A stretch of DNA of 64,000 nucleotides from Clostridia bacterium (GCA_024685775.1 JAIKVL010000032.1:1-64000), one strand, 5' to 3'. Positions 1 through 7,959 are shown, counted from the stretch's first letter. The notes: a model not told the origin generated them from the sequence alone. Program-made: numbers and translations.

Positions 1-2331
1 TTGACCGACGAAGACATCAAAGCGCTTGCAAGCGCGCTTTCCGAGGCTGACAAGGACTTCGTGAAGACTCTCCGCGCTTTCTTCGACAAGGGCGGCGAGT
101 ATATGAAGGCAACGGACGAACTGCTCAAAGGCTATTCGACGATCACTTTGGAAAATAGCGATTACTTCCCGATCATCCGTTACTCAAAGGATAGGGCGGA
201 AAGCATAGACAAGAATTATATGCTTGCACTCTCGAACGCCTCCGTGCAAAATATGGGGATCACGAAGACGAGAACGGACAACACGCACCGCCTCGACGTT
301 CACCCGATCTTGTCCGTGGTGGAACGCCACGCAAAGCAGATTGGGCAGTACGCGGGGCTCGCCGTACCGATCAAGACGATACAGCAAGTCTATAACTGTA
401 ATGTGTCACAAGAAAGTGGCGGCGGCTCCGAGTCTATCCGCAACACCATAGATCAAAAAGTGTGGAAGGGGTTCGATAAGTATTTCACAAACTGGCTCGC
501 CGACGTCCAAGGAATGGGAAAGATGCACTCCGAAGCGGATAGTTTCGTTGATCGGATCAGAAGCAACTACGCCAAGTTCCAGCTCGGCGCGAATATCAAA
601 GTCGTTCTCTCGCAGATGGCGTCCTTCCCGACGGCGTTTTGTGTCCTTTCCGCGTCCTCGATGGTCCGCGCGTATGGTCACAAGCCTAATCTTAAAAATA
701 TGGATAAATATTGCGCGTGGGCGCGAGTGCGTAACGCGGATCACGGCGTAGTGCTTGCAGAAGGCAACCTCGACAAGATCGGCGCTGTCGGTGACGTGTT
801 CACGAAGCCGATACAATGGACGGACCGTCTGACGATCAGCTTCTTGTGGAACGCCTGCCAATGCGAGGTGGAGTCGAAGCACAAAGGGGATGCCGCGTAC
901 AAGTTCGGCACCGAGGCGAATATGGAAGAGGCGGCGGCTCTGCTCGAAGAAGTTGGACGCCTTACACAGCCAAACTATACGCAGTCGGAAAGGTCGGCGA
1001 TGCAACGGAGTAGTAACAGCATTGTCAAGAGCCTCACGATGTTCTTCTCCGTTCCGCTGAAGCAATACTCCCGTTTGATCGAGTCTATCGGACGCATCCG
1101 CGCATTGCGCTACAAGAAGAACGTCCTGCACGAGAACGTCTCCGCCGCAGAGATGAACGCCGCGAGAAAAGGTCTCGCCAAGGCGGCGACGGCTGTCACG
1201 GTGGCGAACCTTATATATGCGCTCATGGGGCAGCTTGTGAAGTTCTTGCTCAACAAGGACCGCAAGGACAAAGACGGAGAGGAGATTGGATGGGTCGAGG
1301 ATCTCTTCAAAGATTTCGCATCCACCTCGATCGGTATGATCCCGCTCGTGAAAGAGGTCTACAACGTTTTCAACGGGTTCGAGATGGAAGAGGCGGTCAC
1401 GTCGACGATCAACGACTTCGTCAAAGGGGCAAAGGGCGCGGTCGAGCTGCTCGGAACGATCGGAGACGACGAACCGCACGAGGCGAGAGACTACGCGAAA
1501 CCGCTCCGCGACTTTATCTATGCGTCCGGGCAGATCCTCGGGATCCCGACGAGAAACATCTACAACCTCACTTTCGGCGTCGTGAACCGCTTCGACGAGA
1601 GCGAGGCGTACAAGTGGAACTCTCTCTTCTACGCGCAGAACTATGTAAAGGATCTGAAGAAGGCGATCGAGGAAGGCGACGAGAGCAAGGCGTCGACAAT
1701 CGTCGGTCTTATGATGAAAGACGACGGCATGACCTCCACGTCGCCGCTCGTAAATAAGAAGCTCCGCGAGCTTTACGGGAAAGGCTATACCGTCCTCCCG
1801 AAGACGGTCCGTGACAGTATCACCTACGAAGGCGAGACGATAAAGCTCTCCGCGAAGAGTCAAAAGGCGTTCAAAGACACTTACAGTGGCGCGAATAAGG
1901 AAGTCGAAAACTTGATAAAGGCGTCCTATTTCAATAAGCTCTCGGAAGAAGTGCAAGCGAAGTCTATAAAATGGATCTACGACTATTACTACGAAAGCGC
2001 TGTCTGCGAGACCGTGGGCGAGGAGAGCAACTCGAAGAAGAGGCTCTTCGCCGAGACGATGCCCGTCAGCAAGTTCGCTATGTCGATCGCGGCTTGCTCT
2101 GCCGTCGAAGGGAAGGTCGACAAGAAGGGCAATACGATCGCCGGGACGAAGAAGGCAGAGGTGATGAAGCTGCTGAACAAGCTCTCGCTCACCCGCGCGG
2201 AGAAGGCGTTGATCCTCGCATACCTCGGGTACTCGGTGGATGACTATGCAGGGCTCATAAAGAGCTATATTCGCAGGATCGGGCTCTCAAAAGCACAGCA
2301 AAAAGCCTTCCTTACATATTGCGGTTTGTGA
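1..2331 (+). CDS. C-terminal part of a large phage-type (polyvalent-like) protein, 5' end outside window
   Basis: The reading frame is open from the first base and runs 776 codons to a TGA. The 5' end cannot be judged because the window begins inside or exactly at it (TTG at base 1), so I treat it as the tail of a longer protein. It resembles the alpha-helical C-terminal regions of giant polyvalent or internal virion proteins of prophages. A hydrophobic stretch lies around residues 396-420, and the rest is soluble and rich in Lys, Glu and Ser. I see no catalytic motif. No host gene follows on this strand before a terminator and a tRNA, which fits the last gene of an integrated element. The family placement is inference from overall character, not from a diagnostic motif. 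Confidence 0.55.
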   Translation: MTDEDIKALASALSEADKDFVKTLRAFFDKGGEYMKATDELLKGYSTITLENSDYFPIIRYSKDRAESIDKNYMLALSNASVQNMGITKTRTDNTHRLDVHPILSVVERHAKQIGQYAGLAVPIKTIQQVYNCNVSQESGGGSESIRNTIDQKVWKGFDKYFTNWLADVQGMGKMHSEADSFVDRIRSNYAKFQLGANIKVVLSQMASFPTAFCVLSASSMVRAYGHKPNLKNMDKYCAWARVRNADHGVVLAEGNLDKIGAVGDVFTKPIQWTDRLTISFLWNACQCEVESKHKGDAAYKFGTEANMEEAAALLEEVGRLTQPNYTQSERSAMQRSSNSIVKSLTMFFSVPLKQYSRLIESIGRIRALRYKKNVLHENVSAAEMNAARKGLAKAATAVTVANLIYALMGQLVKFLLNKDRKDKDGEEIGWVEDLFKDFASTSIGMIPLVKEVYNVFNGFEMEEAVTSTINDFVKGAKGAVELLGTIGDDEPHEARDYAKPLRDFIYASGQILGIPTRNIYNLTFGVVNRFDESEAYKWNSLFYAQNYVKDLKKAIEEGDESKASTIVGLMMKDDGMTSTSPLVNKKLRELYGKGYTVLPKTVRDSITYEGETIKLSAKSQKAFKDTYSGANKEVENLIKASYFNKLSEEVQAKSIKWIYDYYYESAVCETVGEESNSKKRLFAETMPVSKFAMSIAACSAVEGKVDKKGNTIAGTKKAEVMKLLNKLSLTRAEKALILAYLGYSVDDYAGLIKSYIRRIGLSKAQQKAFLTYCGL

Positions 2332-2358
2332 CAATTTTGTGACATAGCCGAAAATCAT

Positions 2359-2400
2359 ACTATATATAGTGTTTGATATCATAATATCAGCACTATATAT
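2359..2400. repeat. AT-rich imperfect inverted repeat after the phage-type gene
   Basis: CTATATATAGTG (2360-2371) and GATAT (2375-2379) face ATATC (2384-2388) and CACTATATAT (2391-2400), giving a long hairpin or a pair of inverted binding sites. No T-tract follows directly. It could be a recombinase binding site or a weak terminator of the phage gene. Confidence 0.45.
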
Positions 2401-2421
2401 TGTAGTGGGAAGTGTCCATCT

Positions 2422-2431
2422 CTCTCCACCA
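2422..2431 (+). other. Possible attachment-site remnant (tRNA/tmRNA 3'-end-like CTCTCCACCA)
   Basis: The ten bases CTCTCCACCA look like the last acceptor-stem bases plus CCA of a tRNA or tmRNA. They are followed at once by an intrinsic terminator, as behind a structural RNA gene, but no RNA body precedes them; a phage-type gene does. This is the pattern expected of the duplicated 3' end at the far side of an element integrated into a tRNA or tmRNA gene. The match is short and the other att copy is not in the window. Confidence 0.3.
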
Positions 2432-2436
2432 AAATG

Positions 2437-2473
2437 AAGCTCATCTTTCCCGAGCAAAAAGATGAGCTTTTTT
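2437..2473 (+). terminator. Intrinsic terminator
   Basis: A perfect 12-bp stem (AAGCTCATCTTT at 2437-2448, AAAGATGAGCTT at 2458-2469) with a 9-base loop is followed by a T-run to 2473. Confidence 0.85.
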
Positions 2474-2531
2474 ATTTATAAAGAGGGAGCGCAAAGAATT
2501 TAAGTTTTTTTCATAAAGAAGCTTTTTTTAC

Positions 2532-2560
2532 TTGCAAAATCTCCTTGAATATAATATAAT
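2532..2560 (+). promoter_or_regulatory. Sigma-A promoter of tRNA-Ser
   Basis: TTGCAA at 2532-2537, a 17-base spacer and TATAAT at 2555-2560. Transcription would start near 2567, about 60 bases before the tRNA. Confidence 0.7.
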
Positions 2561-2625
2561 TTGAGAGCAAACAAGGGTTCGAGCGATCGTTTCCCGAAAC
2601 AATTGAATCGCGTTTATCGCAATAT

Positions 2626-2716
2626 GGAGAGTTGGCTGAGTGGTCGAAGGCGCACGATTGGAAATCGTGTTTACCTCACAAGGGTAACTAGGGTTCAAAT
2701 CCCTAACTCTCCGCCA
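2626..2716 (+). tRNA. tRNA-Ser (anticodon GGA)
   Basis: The acceptor stem GGAGAG pairs with CTCTCC (2707-2712), followed by G73 and an encoded CCA (2714-2716). The anticodon stem CACGA/TCGTG encloses the loop TTGGAAA, placing anticodon GGA at 2660-2662. There is a long variable arm, as expected for a class II serine tRNA, and the T-loop GGTTCAAATCC is present. Confidence 0.95.
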
Positions 2717-2721
2717 AGCAT

Positions 2722-2761
2722 AACCTAAGTTGAACCCCTAAAAGTTTGACTTAGGTTTTTT
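2722..2761 (+). terminator. Terminator of tRNA-Ser
   Basis: AACCTAAGT (2722-2730) pairs with ACTTAGGTT (2749-2757). The stem can be extended by G-U and A-U pairs, and a T-run ends at about 2760. The next gene starts 14 bases further on, so it may depend on read-through. Confidence 0.8.
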
Positions 2762-2774
2762 ACTAGGAGAATGT

Positions 2775-3272
2775 ATGAACAATAATTATATTTGGCATTA
2801 TACTGATGAAGAGTACATGAAATTGGCAAATGAACAATTGAAATCTCATTTCAATTACAAAGATTATATCACACCATACAATGAATCACGCGAACTTGTT
2901 GGGCGTATCATTGAAGAATTTCAACCTCTTGAACACTCCATTAAATCCTTACTGCAGATTGCGCTTGAAAAAAAACTTTATACTAGAAAGAATTTCAATT
3001 TTGACAATTATATTCAAGCTTCAAGAATTATAAATGAACTTTCTGAAAATTTGATCGATAAAAAAACTGCAAAACTGTTAATCGAGATCATCAAGTTTCG
3101 CAATTATATCATCCATGAGCATTTTATTAGCATAGACCGAGAAAAAGCAGAAAAGGTTTTCCCACATTTTTTGTTTCTAATCTTTGAAGCAGAAGATTAC
3201 ATTAACAATATGATTAACAGGATCAGCGGCAAAAATGAATCTATTCGAAACATATTTGATGGGACTCTGTAA
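2775..3272 (+). CDS. Small HEPN-like protein, AT-rich
   Basis: A 165-residue, mostly helical, soluble protein. Residues R109-N110-(3 residues)-H114 form an RNxxxH motif inside a hydrophobic helix, which is the R-x(4-6)-H signature of HEPN ribonuclease and toxin domains. The start is set by AGGAG at 2765-2769. The gene is clearly AT-rich (Lys AAA, Asn AAT, Ile ATT codons), unlike the neighbouring core genes, and lies directly behind tRNA-Ser, a common insertion point for acquired DNA. No nucleotidyltransferase or antitoxin partner is adjacent. A weak hairpin followed by a T-run (3328-3350) may end it. RNase activity and a role in defence or toxicity are inference from the motif; the protein could also be a non-catalytic HEPN relative. 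Confidence 0.7.
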   Translation: MNNNYIWHYTDEEYMKLANEQLKSHFNYKDYITPYNESRELVGRIIEEFQPLEHSIKSLLQIALEKKLYTRKNFNFDNYIQASRIINELSENLIDKKTAKLLIEIIKFRNYIIHEHFISIDREKAEKVFPHFLFLIFEAEDYINNMINRISGKNESIRNIFDGTL

Positions 3273-3381
3273 TGATTTTTCCGAGTAAGGAAATTTAAAT
3301 ATATATTTTCCGGCTACCAACAATAAATCCGATTCGGTTCGGACCTTTTTATATTTTTAAGTGGTGATTTTTATATTTTTA

Positions 3382-3411
3382 TTGAAATATGTTTTATAAC
3401 TAATGTATAAT
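3382..3411 (+). promoter_or_regulatory. Promoter of the MscS-type channel gene
   Basis: TTGAAA (3382-3387), an 18-base spacer and TATAAT (3406-3411), about 30 bases before the start codon. A purine-rich ribosome binding region containing AAAGGAAG follows. Confidence 0.65.
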
Positions 3412-3441
3412 TAAATCAGTGAAAGAAAGGAAGAAAGAAAG

Positions 3442-4599
3442 ATGATTTTACAATGGATTAACGATTTGCAGTCGCCTTGGAACGTAATGACTTGGATCGG
3501 ATTATTTATCGCGGTCTTCGCCATGTGCATTTTGATCACGAAACTCAGTAACGCCATTTTCAAGCGGATCCAAAAAAACCATCCGGGGCTACACGTTATG
3601 TTTTTGCATCATATCCTGACCATCGCGATCATCCTCGGATTTATTATCTTGGTCGTTTCCGCGTTGGCGGGCGTAAAGACGGTTTGGAGCACGCTGTTCG
3701 GAGGAACCGCGATCATCAGTGCGGTTCTTGCTTTCGCCGCGCAGGACATCATCAAGGACGTCCTTGCGGGTATGATGATCAGCGCGCATAATCCTTTCAA
3801 AGTAGGGGATAGGATCACGCTTGACGACGGGACGACGGGCGTCGTCGAAGACATTACGCTGCATCACGTCGTGATCGCAGGCGTCGAGTCCCTGCGCTAC
3901 GTTATACCGAACCACGTCATCAACACGATGCGCCTCACGAGTTACAATTTCCAAACGACGACGCGCTCCGCCGTTTTCAAATTCGCCATCGGCTATGATT
4001 CCGATATGACGGAAGCAAAAAGGGTGATCGCGCAAGCGATTGAAGACAGCGAGTACTCCATAAAAGGGCGTACCGATAAAAACGGCGTCCCTTGCTACGG
4101 AGACGTCTATTTCATGTCCTTTGAGGACAGCGCTTTGATTTTGCAAGTCACGGTTTATTATCGTCCGTCCCATCCGAGCGAAAGAGTGATCGACGATATT
4201 AACGTCCGCGTTCGCGAAGCGCTCATCGCAAATAACATCGAGATCCCGTATAATTACGTTAACGTCGTCGAAAAACCCGACGAACCCATGAAAAAACCGA
4301 TCAGGAAGCCCTTGCCGAAAGCGCCAGAAAAGTCCAAACTCCCCGCGGCGGCGCCTGCCATATCCAAAGAGCCCACTCCCGCTAAGATCGAAGCGAAAAA
4401 CGCCGTAAAAACGCCTGTGAAGACGGTGGCGAAAGCCCCCGTTAAGGCGACGGTCAAAGCACCCGTAAAATCCGTAGCGAAGCCCGCGACCCAAGCAGCC
4501 CGCAAAGCGCCTGTAAAAACTTCTGCGAGCGCAACAAAACCGACTTCGAAACCCGCCGCAAAGCCCGCTCCGAAACCGGTCGCCAAAAAGACGAAATAA
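3442..4599 (+). CDS. MscS-family small-conductance mechanosensitive channel with a histone-H1-like tail
   Basis: A membrane channel that opens on osmotic downshock to release solutes. Three hydrophobic segments lie near residues 15-36, 53-75 and 80-105; the third runs into the Ala/Gly-rich pore helix. It is followed by the MscS beta-domain, recognisable from the NPFKVGDRI stretch near residues 117-125, and an alpha/beta cytoplasmic domain to about residue 275. From about 285 to 385 the protein carries an unusual low-complexity tail of Lys, Ala, Pro and Val with repeated KAPVKA-like units, similar in composition to histone H1 tails. Typical short MscS proteins end near residue 290, so the tail is an addition. 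The gene is monocistronic, between its own promoter and a terminator. Confidence 0.9.
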   Translation: MILQWINDLQSPWNVMTWIGLFIAVFAMCILITKLSNAIFKRIQKNHPGLHVMFLHHILTIAIILGFIILVVSALAGVKTVWSTLFGGTAIISAVLAFAAQDIIKDVLAGMMISAHNPFKVGDRITLDDGTTGVVEDITLHHVVIAGVESLRYVIPNHVINTMRLTSYNFQTTTRSAVFKFAIGYDSDMTEAKRVIAQAIEDSEYSIKGRTDKNGVPCYGDVYFMSFEDSALILQVTVYYRPSHPSERVIDDINVRVREALIANNIEIPYNYVNVVEKPDEPMKKPIRKPLPKAPEKSKLPAAAPAISKEPTPAKIEAKNAVKTPVKTVAKAPVKATVKAPVKSVAKPATQAARKAPVKTSASATKPTSKPAAKPAPKPVAKKTK

Positions 4600-4611
4600 G
4601 AAATAATAGGA

Positions 4612-4638
4612 AAGGCGGTAAAATGTACCGTCTTTTTT
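4612..4638 (+). terminator. Terminator of the MscS gene
   Basis: AAGGCGGTA (4612-4620) pairs with TACCGTCTT (4626-4634) with one G-U pair, followed by a T-run. Confidence 0.75.
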
Positions 4639-4697
4639 ATAAAAACGATCGATTTTGACCGTTTTCCAAAACGGTTCCCGGTATTGGATCGAGAAAG

Positions 4698-4727
4698 TTG
4701 ACAAGACCGCGCATTTTGTTGTATTAT
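4698..4727 (+). promoter_or_regulatory. Sigma-A promoter of the nfeD-stomatin operon
   Basis: A consensus TTGACA (4698-4703) is followed 18 bases later by TATTAT (4722-4727). Transcription would start near 4734, leaving a leader with a strong ribosome binding site. Confidence 0.75.
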
Positions 4728-4760
4728 ATACAAGATAAAAAAAGAAAAGGAGGGCTTGGT

Positions 4761-5216
4761 ATGCCGCAGATTTCTTTGTGGGTTTGGCTCGGAGTCGTCG
4801 TCGTTGCGACGGTCGTCGAGCTGATGACGTTGGATATGACTTCGATTTGGTTCGCGATCAGCGGACTTGTGGCTCTTATTTTGAGCGCGTTCGATCAGAT
4901 CCACTGGATCGTTCAATTGATCGTCTTCGTCGTCCTTTCGTCCGCTTTGATCGTCGGGATCCGTCCGATCGCTCGAAAATTTCTTTTGAAACAAATGAAC
5001 GAAAAGACGAACAGCGATTCTTTGATCGGGAAAAAAGTGTATATGACCTCGACCGCGTCGTTCGGGCAAATGGGGTCGGTCAAGATCGCGGACGTCGTTT
5101 GGAGCGCCGTTCCGGAAAATGAGGAAGAAACGATCGAGGAGGGCGCAGTCGTCGAGATCACGGCGATCAGCGGAAACAAATTGATCGTTAAAAAATCGGA
5201 TAATCCGAATAATTAA
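4761..5216 (+). CDS. NfeD-like membrane protein
   Basis: A 151-residue protein with three closely spaced hydrophobic helices (about residues 5-25, 28-45 and 48-68) and a C-terminal OB-fold-type beta domain (about 85-145) ending in GNKLIVKK, the usual layout of short NfeD proteins. The start at 4761 is preferred over an in-frame ATG 63 bases upstream because AAAGGAGG lies at 4746-4753. It is followed after 18 bases by the stomatin-like gene; NfeD and SPFH proteins are commonly co-encoded and thought to work together in membrane microdomains. The role is inferred from the family. Confidence 0.88.
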   Translation: MPQISLWVWLGVVVVATVVELMTLDMTSIWFAISGLVALILSAFDQIHWIVQLIVFVVLSSALIVGIRPIARKFLLKQMNEKTNSDSLIGKKVYMTSTASFGQMGSVKIADVVWSAVPENEEETIEEGAVVEITAISGNKLIVKKSDNPNN

Positions 5217-5234
5217 TAATAAAGGAGAATAACC

Positions 5235-6137
5235 ATGGAACCAGTAGGAATCGTTTTATTGATCATAGGAATCGTTATTTTGATCGTCCTGATGACGGGG
5301 ATCCGCGTCGTTCGCCAAGCGACCGCGGTTACGGTCGAACGCCTCGGAAAATATCGCAAGACCTTGGAAACCGGCGTTCACTACGTCTTGCCGATCTTCG
5401 ACCGCACCTCGACTCCGATCTCGTTAAAAGAGATCGTTGCGGACTTCAAGCCGCAACCCGTTATTACGAAAGATAACGTTACGATGCAAATCGACACGGT
5501 CGTTTATTTCCAAATCACGGACGCGAAACTCTATACTTACGGCGTAGACAAACCGCTTTCCGCGATCGAGAATTTGACCGCGACGACGCTTCGTAACATC
5601 GTCGGCGAGCTTGAACTCGACGAGACTTTGACCTCGCGCGACACAGTCAACTCGAAAATGCGCATTATTCTCGACGAAGCGACCGATCCTTGGGGCATCA
5701 AGATCAACCGCGTCGAGCTGAAAAACATCCTCCCGCCGAAAGATATTCAGGAAGCGATGGAAAAGCAAATGCGCGCCGAACGTGAAAGAAGAGAGGCGAT
5801 CCTTCGCGCCGAAGGCGAAAAGAAGAGTAACATCCTCGTTGCGGAAGGTGAGAAGCAAGCGAAGATTCTTCGCGCCGAAGCGGATAAAGAATCCCGCATT
5901 TTAGCGGCGGAAGCGGAGAAGGCGGCTTTGATTGCCGAAGCGGAAGGTAAAGCGACTGCCGTAGACCTCATCAATAAAGCAAATCCGAATAAAGCGTTTT
6001 TGACGATCGAAGGTTACGACGCTCTGAAATCGCTGGCGCAAGGTCCCGCGACCAAGATCATCATTCCTTCCGAATTGCAAAACATCACGGGAACGCTTGC
6101 CGGGATCACCGAAGCAATCAAATCCGACAAGAAATAA
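5235..6137 (+). CDS. Stomatin/prohibitin-like SPFH (band 7) protein, paraslipin type
   Basis: A 300-residue protein with an N-terminal membrane anchor (about residues 5-22), an SPFH/band-7 domain (about 27-190) beginning with the VVRQATAVTVERLGKY stretch, and an Ala/Glu-rich coiled-coil of repeated RAEGEK- and AEAEK-like units (about 170-245). Length and order match bacterial QmcA/paraslipin proteins. These oligomerise on the inner face of the membrane and organise other membrane proteins. It forms an operon with the upstream nfeD-like gene and has its own AAAGGAG ribosome binding site at 5221-5227. The exact partner proteins cannot be told from sequence. Confidence 0.92.
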   Translation: MEPVGIVLLIIGIVILIVLMTGIRVVRQATAVTVERLGKYRKTLETGVHYVLPIFDRTSTPISLKEIVADFKPQPVITKDNVTMQIDTVVYFQITDAKLYTYGVDKPLSAIENLTATTLRNIVGELELDETLTSRDTVNSKMRIILDEATDPWGIKINRVELKNILPPKDIQEAMEKQMRAERERREAILRAEGEKKSNILVAEGEKQAKILRAEADKESRILAAEAEKAALIAEAEGKATAVDLINKANPNKAFLTIEGYDALKSLAQGPATKIIIPSELQNITGTLAGITEAIKSDKK

Positions 6138-6161
6138 TTTCGAAGGGTTCGTTTGAATTGA

Positions 6162-6196
6162 AAAACACGCATAAATCGAATTTATGCGTGTTTTTC
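6162..6196. terminator. Bidirectional terminator between the stomatin gene and sigF
   Basis: AAAAACACGCATAAAT (6162-6177) and its complement (6181-6196) form a 16-bp stem with a 3-base loop. The A and T ends give U-tracts in both directions, serving the convergent genes on each side. Confidence 0.85.
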
Positions 6197-6224
6197 TTTT
6201 TATTGTTATAATATTTCGCTTATT

Positions 6225-6941
6225 TTAAGACAGTTTTTCCTTCAAATAAGAGAGGATCCTCGTTTCGAGTCTGGAAACCTGCACCTGCGAAACGCCGAGA
6301 ATGGCGGCGACTTCGCTTTGCGTCTTATCTCGATAATAGCGCAATAAGATGATCTTTTTATCCCTTTCGTCCAAGCTCTCGATCAAATCTTTCAGCATGA
6401 TCCTGTCGATGACGTCGTCCGTCTTGTCGACGGTTTTGATATTATCGATCAAATAAGAGCCGCTGTCATCATCGTATTTTTCGTATAAGGAGAGGGGCAT
6501 TCGCGTGCTGTCGAGGGTATAAACGACCTCGAAAGGATCGACTTTGAATCGCTCGGACAGTTCGTCCACGTTCGGTTCTCTTCCTTTTTCCTGCCGAAAT
6601 TCTTCGATATATTTCGTCATAAGGATCGCGAGCGCTTTCGTCGACCTCGAAACTTTGATCGGACCGTCGTCTCGAATTTGGCGCTTGATCTCCCCGCCGA
6701 TCATCGGAACGGCATAGGTCGAGAAACGAACGCCGAAGTCCTTATTGAAGTTCATGATCGCCTTATAAAGCCCGAGCGAGCCGAGTTGGATGAGATCGTC
6801 GTATTCGATGACGGTGTTCCGATATCGTTTGATAATGCTTTTGATCAGCGGCATATTTTCTTCGAGCAGGGTGGATTTCGCGGCTTCGTCGCCTTTTTGC
6901 GCCAGCTCGATCAGTCGCATCGTTTCTTCGTGACTAAGCAT
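6225..6941 (-). CDS. sigF: RNA polymerase sigma-F factor, forespore-specific
   Basis: A 238-residue sigma-70 family protein. Region 2 (DLIQLGSLGLYKAI near residues 49-62, then FSTYAVPMIGGEIKRQIRD) and a C-terminal region-4 helix-turn-helix (SEVAAILGVSQVQVSRLE near residues 211-228) are clear. Its position as third gene of a spoIIAA-spoIIAB-sigF operon identifies it as SpoIIAC/sigma-F, the first compartment-specific sigma factor of the forespore. The start codon overlaps the end of spoIIAB by 8 bases, so translation is likely coupled. It is held inactive by SpoIIAB until SpoIIAA is dephosphorylated. Confidence 0.96.
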   Translation of the reverse strand: MLSHEETMRLIELAQKGDEAAKSTLLEENMPLIKSIIKRYRNTVIEYDDLIQLGSLGLYKAIMNFNKDFGVRFSTYAVPMIGGEIKRQIRDDGPIKVSRSTKALAILMTKYIEEFRQEKGREPNVDELSERFKVDPFEVVYTLDSTRMPLSLYEKYDDDSGSYLIDNIKTVDKTDDVIDRIMLKDLIESLDERDKKIILLRYYRDKTQSEVAAILGVSQVQVSRLETRILSYLKEKLS

Positions 6942-7368
6942 TTTTCCCGATTTTTTTGCGCATTTTTACGATCGTTCCGCGCCCGACTTGCGTTTTTACT
7001 TCGAGTTCGTCCATAAAGGCTTCCATAATCGTAAAACCCATACCGCTGTGCTCTTCGTGAGATTTCGTGCTGAAAAAGGGCTTCCTCGCTTCTTCCGCAT
7101 CGCGGATCCCCGTGCCTTCGTCCGAAACGTCGATTGCGACGACGTTATCGTCATACGTCGTAACTTCGATCGTAATCTCGCCTTCGCCGTCCGGGTAGGC
7201 GTGAACGATCGCGTTCGTTACCGCTTCGGAAACGGCTGTTTTTACGTCGTTTATTTCTTCGAGAGTAGGCGAAAGATTCGCGCAAAACGCCGCCACGCTT
7301 GCGCGCGCAAAACTTTCGTTGCCCGATTTCGCCGGCAAAATGATCGTTACGTTATTCGTTACCTTCAT
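6934..7368 (-). CDS. spoIIAB: Anti-sigma-F factor / serine kinase SpoIIAB
   Basis: A 144-residue GHKL-type kinase. The N-box is SEAVTNAIVHAYP with E48 and N52, the G1 box is D83-E-G-T-G, and the G2 box is HSGMGF at 107-112. The protein binds and inhibits sigma-F and phosphorylates SpoIIAA on serine using ATP. Its start follows the spoIIAA stop by 2 bases and its end overlaps sigF. Confidence 0.96.
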   Translation of the reverse strand: MKVTNNVTIILPAKSGNESFARASVAAFCANLSPTLEEINDVKTAVSEAVTNAIVHAYPDGEGEITIEVTTYDDNVVAIDVSDEGTGIRDAEEARKPFFSTKSHEEHSGMGFTIMEAFMDELEVKTQVGRGTIVKMRKKIGKNA

Positions 7369-7370
7369 AG

Positions 7371-7676
7371 TTACACCACCTTAATTATTTGATAGAGTCC
7401 GCTGACCCGAAACACTTTGTCCGTTTGCGCTTTTACGTTTCGGACGCAAAGCTCCGCGCCCGCCGCCTTTAATCGCTTATACCTTCCGAGAAGAACGCCG
7501 ATCCCCGTGCTGTCCATAAAATCGACCTTTTCCATATCCAAAACGAGGGTATGAAAATCGTACTGACGAATATTTTTGTCGAGATAATCCCTCGTTTCGC
7601 GCGCACTTCGTTCGTCGAGATCGCCCGAAAGGCGGACCGTCATAACTCCGTTTAACAAATTCGTTTGAAATTCCAT
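7371..7676 (-). CDS. spoIIAA: Anti-anti-sigma-F factor SpoIIAA
   Basis: A 101-residue STAS-domain protein with the phosphoacceptor serine in the DST-GIGVLLGRYK motif (S56). I chose the start at 7676 rather than the ATG 21 bases upstream because GGAGGA lies 5 bases before it. Unphosphorylated SpoIIAA removes SpoIIAB from sigma-F; phosphorylation by SpoIIAB switches it off. First gene of the spoIIA operon. The 258 bases between its start and spoVAC must carry its promoter (sigma-H in relatives); I see no clear consensus. Confidence 0.95.
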   Translation of the reverse strand: MEFQTNLLNGVMTVRLSGDLDERSARETRDYLDKNIRQYDFHTLVLDMEKVDFMDSTGIGVLLGRYKRLKAAGAELCVRNVKAQTDKVFRVSGLYQIIKVV

Positions 7677-7824
7677 AGTTTCCTCCGCGTTTATCATACG
7701 AAACGAATCGGATCGTGGAACGTAAATATAAATACTATTTGCGGATATTTCGAAAGATTTTGTCGAAAACGAATTCTGTCTTCTTCAACTGTATACTTTT
7801 CGAGGAGCGGGCAATACTTCGCTT

Positions 7825-7959
7825 ATGAATAACGTGCTCGATGCGGAAGAAAACCTCGATTTCAATCATCCAGCGGCGAAAATCGCGGAAGAAAACGAGC
7901 GTTACCATAAAGAAAGCGGGGAGAAAGACAGAAATGCTAAGCAGAACGGAATATCTTGA
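7825..7959 (+). CDS. Possible 44-residue ORF overlapping the start of spoVAC
   Basis: ATG at 7825 opens 44 codons rich in Glu, Asn and Lys ending in TGA at 7957-7959, overlapping the first 26 bases of spoVAC in another frame. The peptide has a plausible helical composition (AAKIAEENERYHKES). No good ribosome binding site precedes it. It may be a small protein, a coupling peptide for spoVAC, or chance. Confidence 0.25.
   Translation: MNNVLDAEENLDFNHPAAKIAEENERYHKESGEKDRNAKQNGIS

Noticed and set aside
406-1956. 516-codon open frame on the minus strand opposite the phage-type gene
   Set aside because: Arg/Val/Leu-rich mirror frame typical of antisense to a GC-rich coding strand; no start signal or domain.
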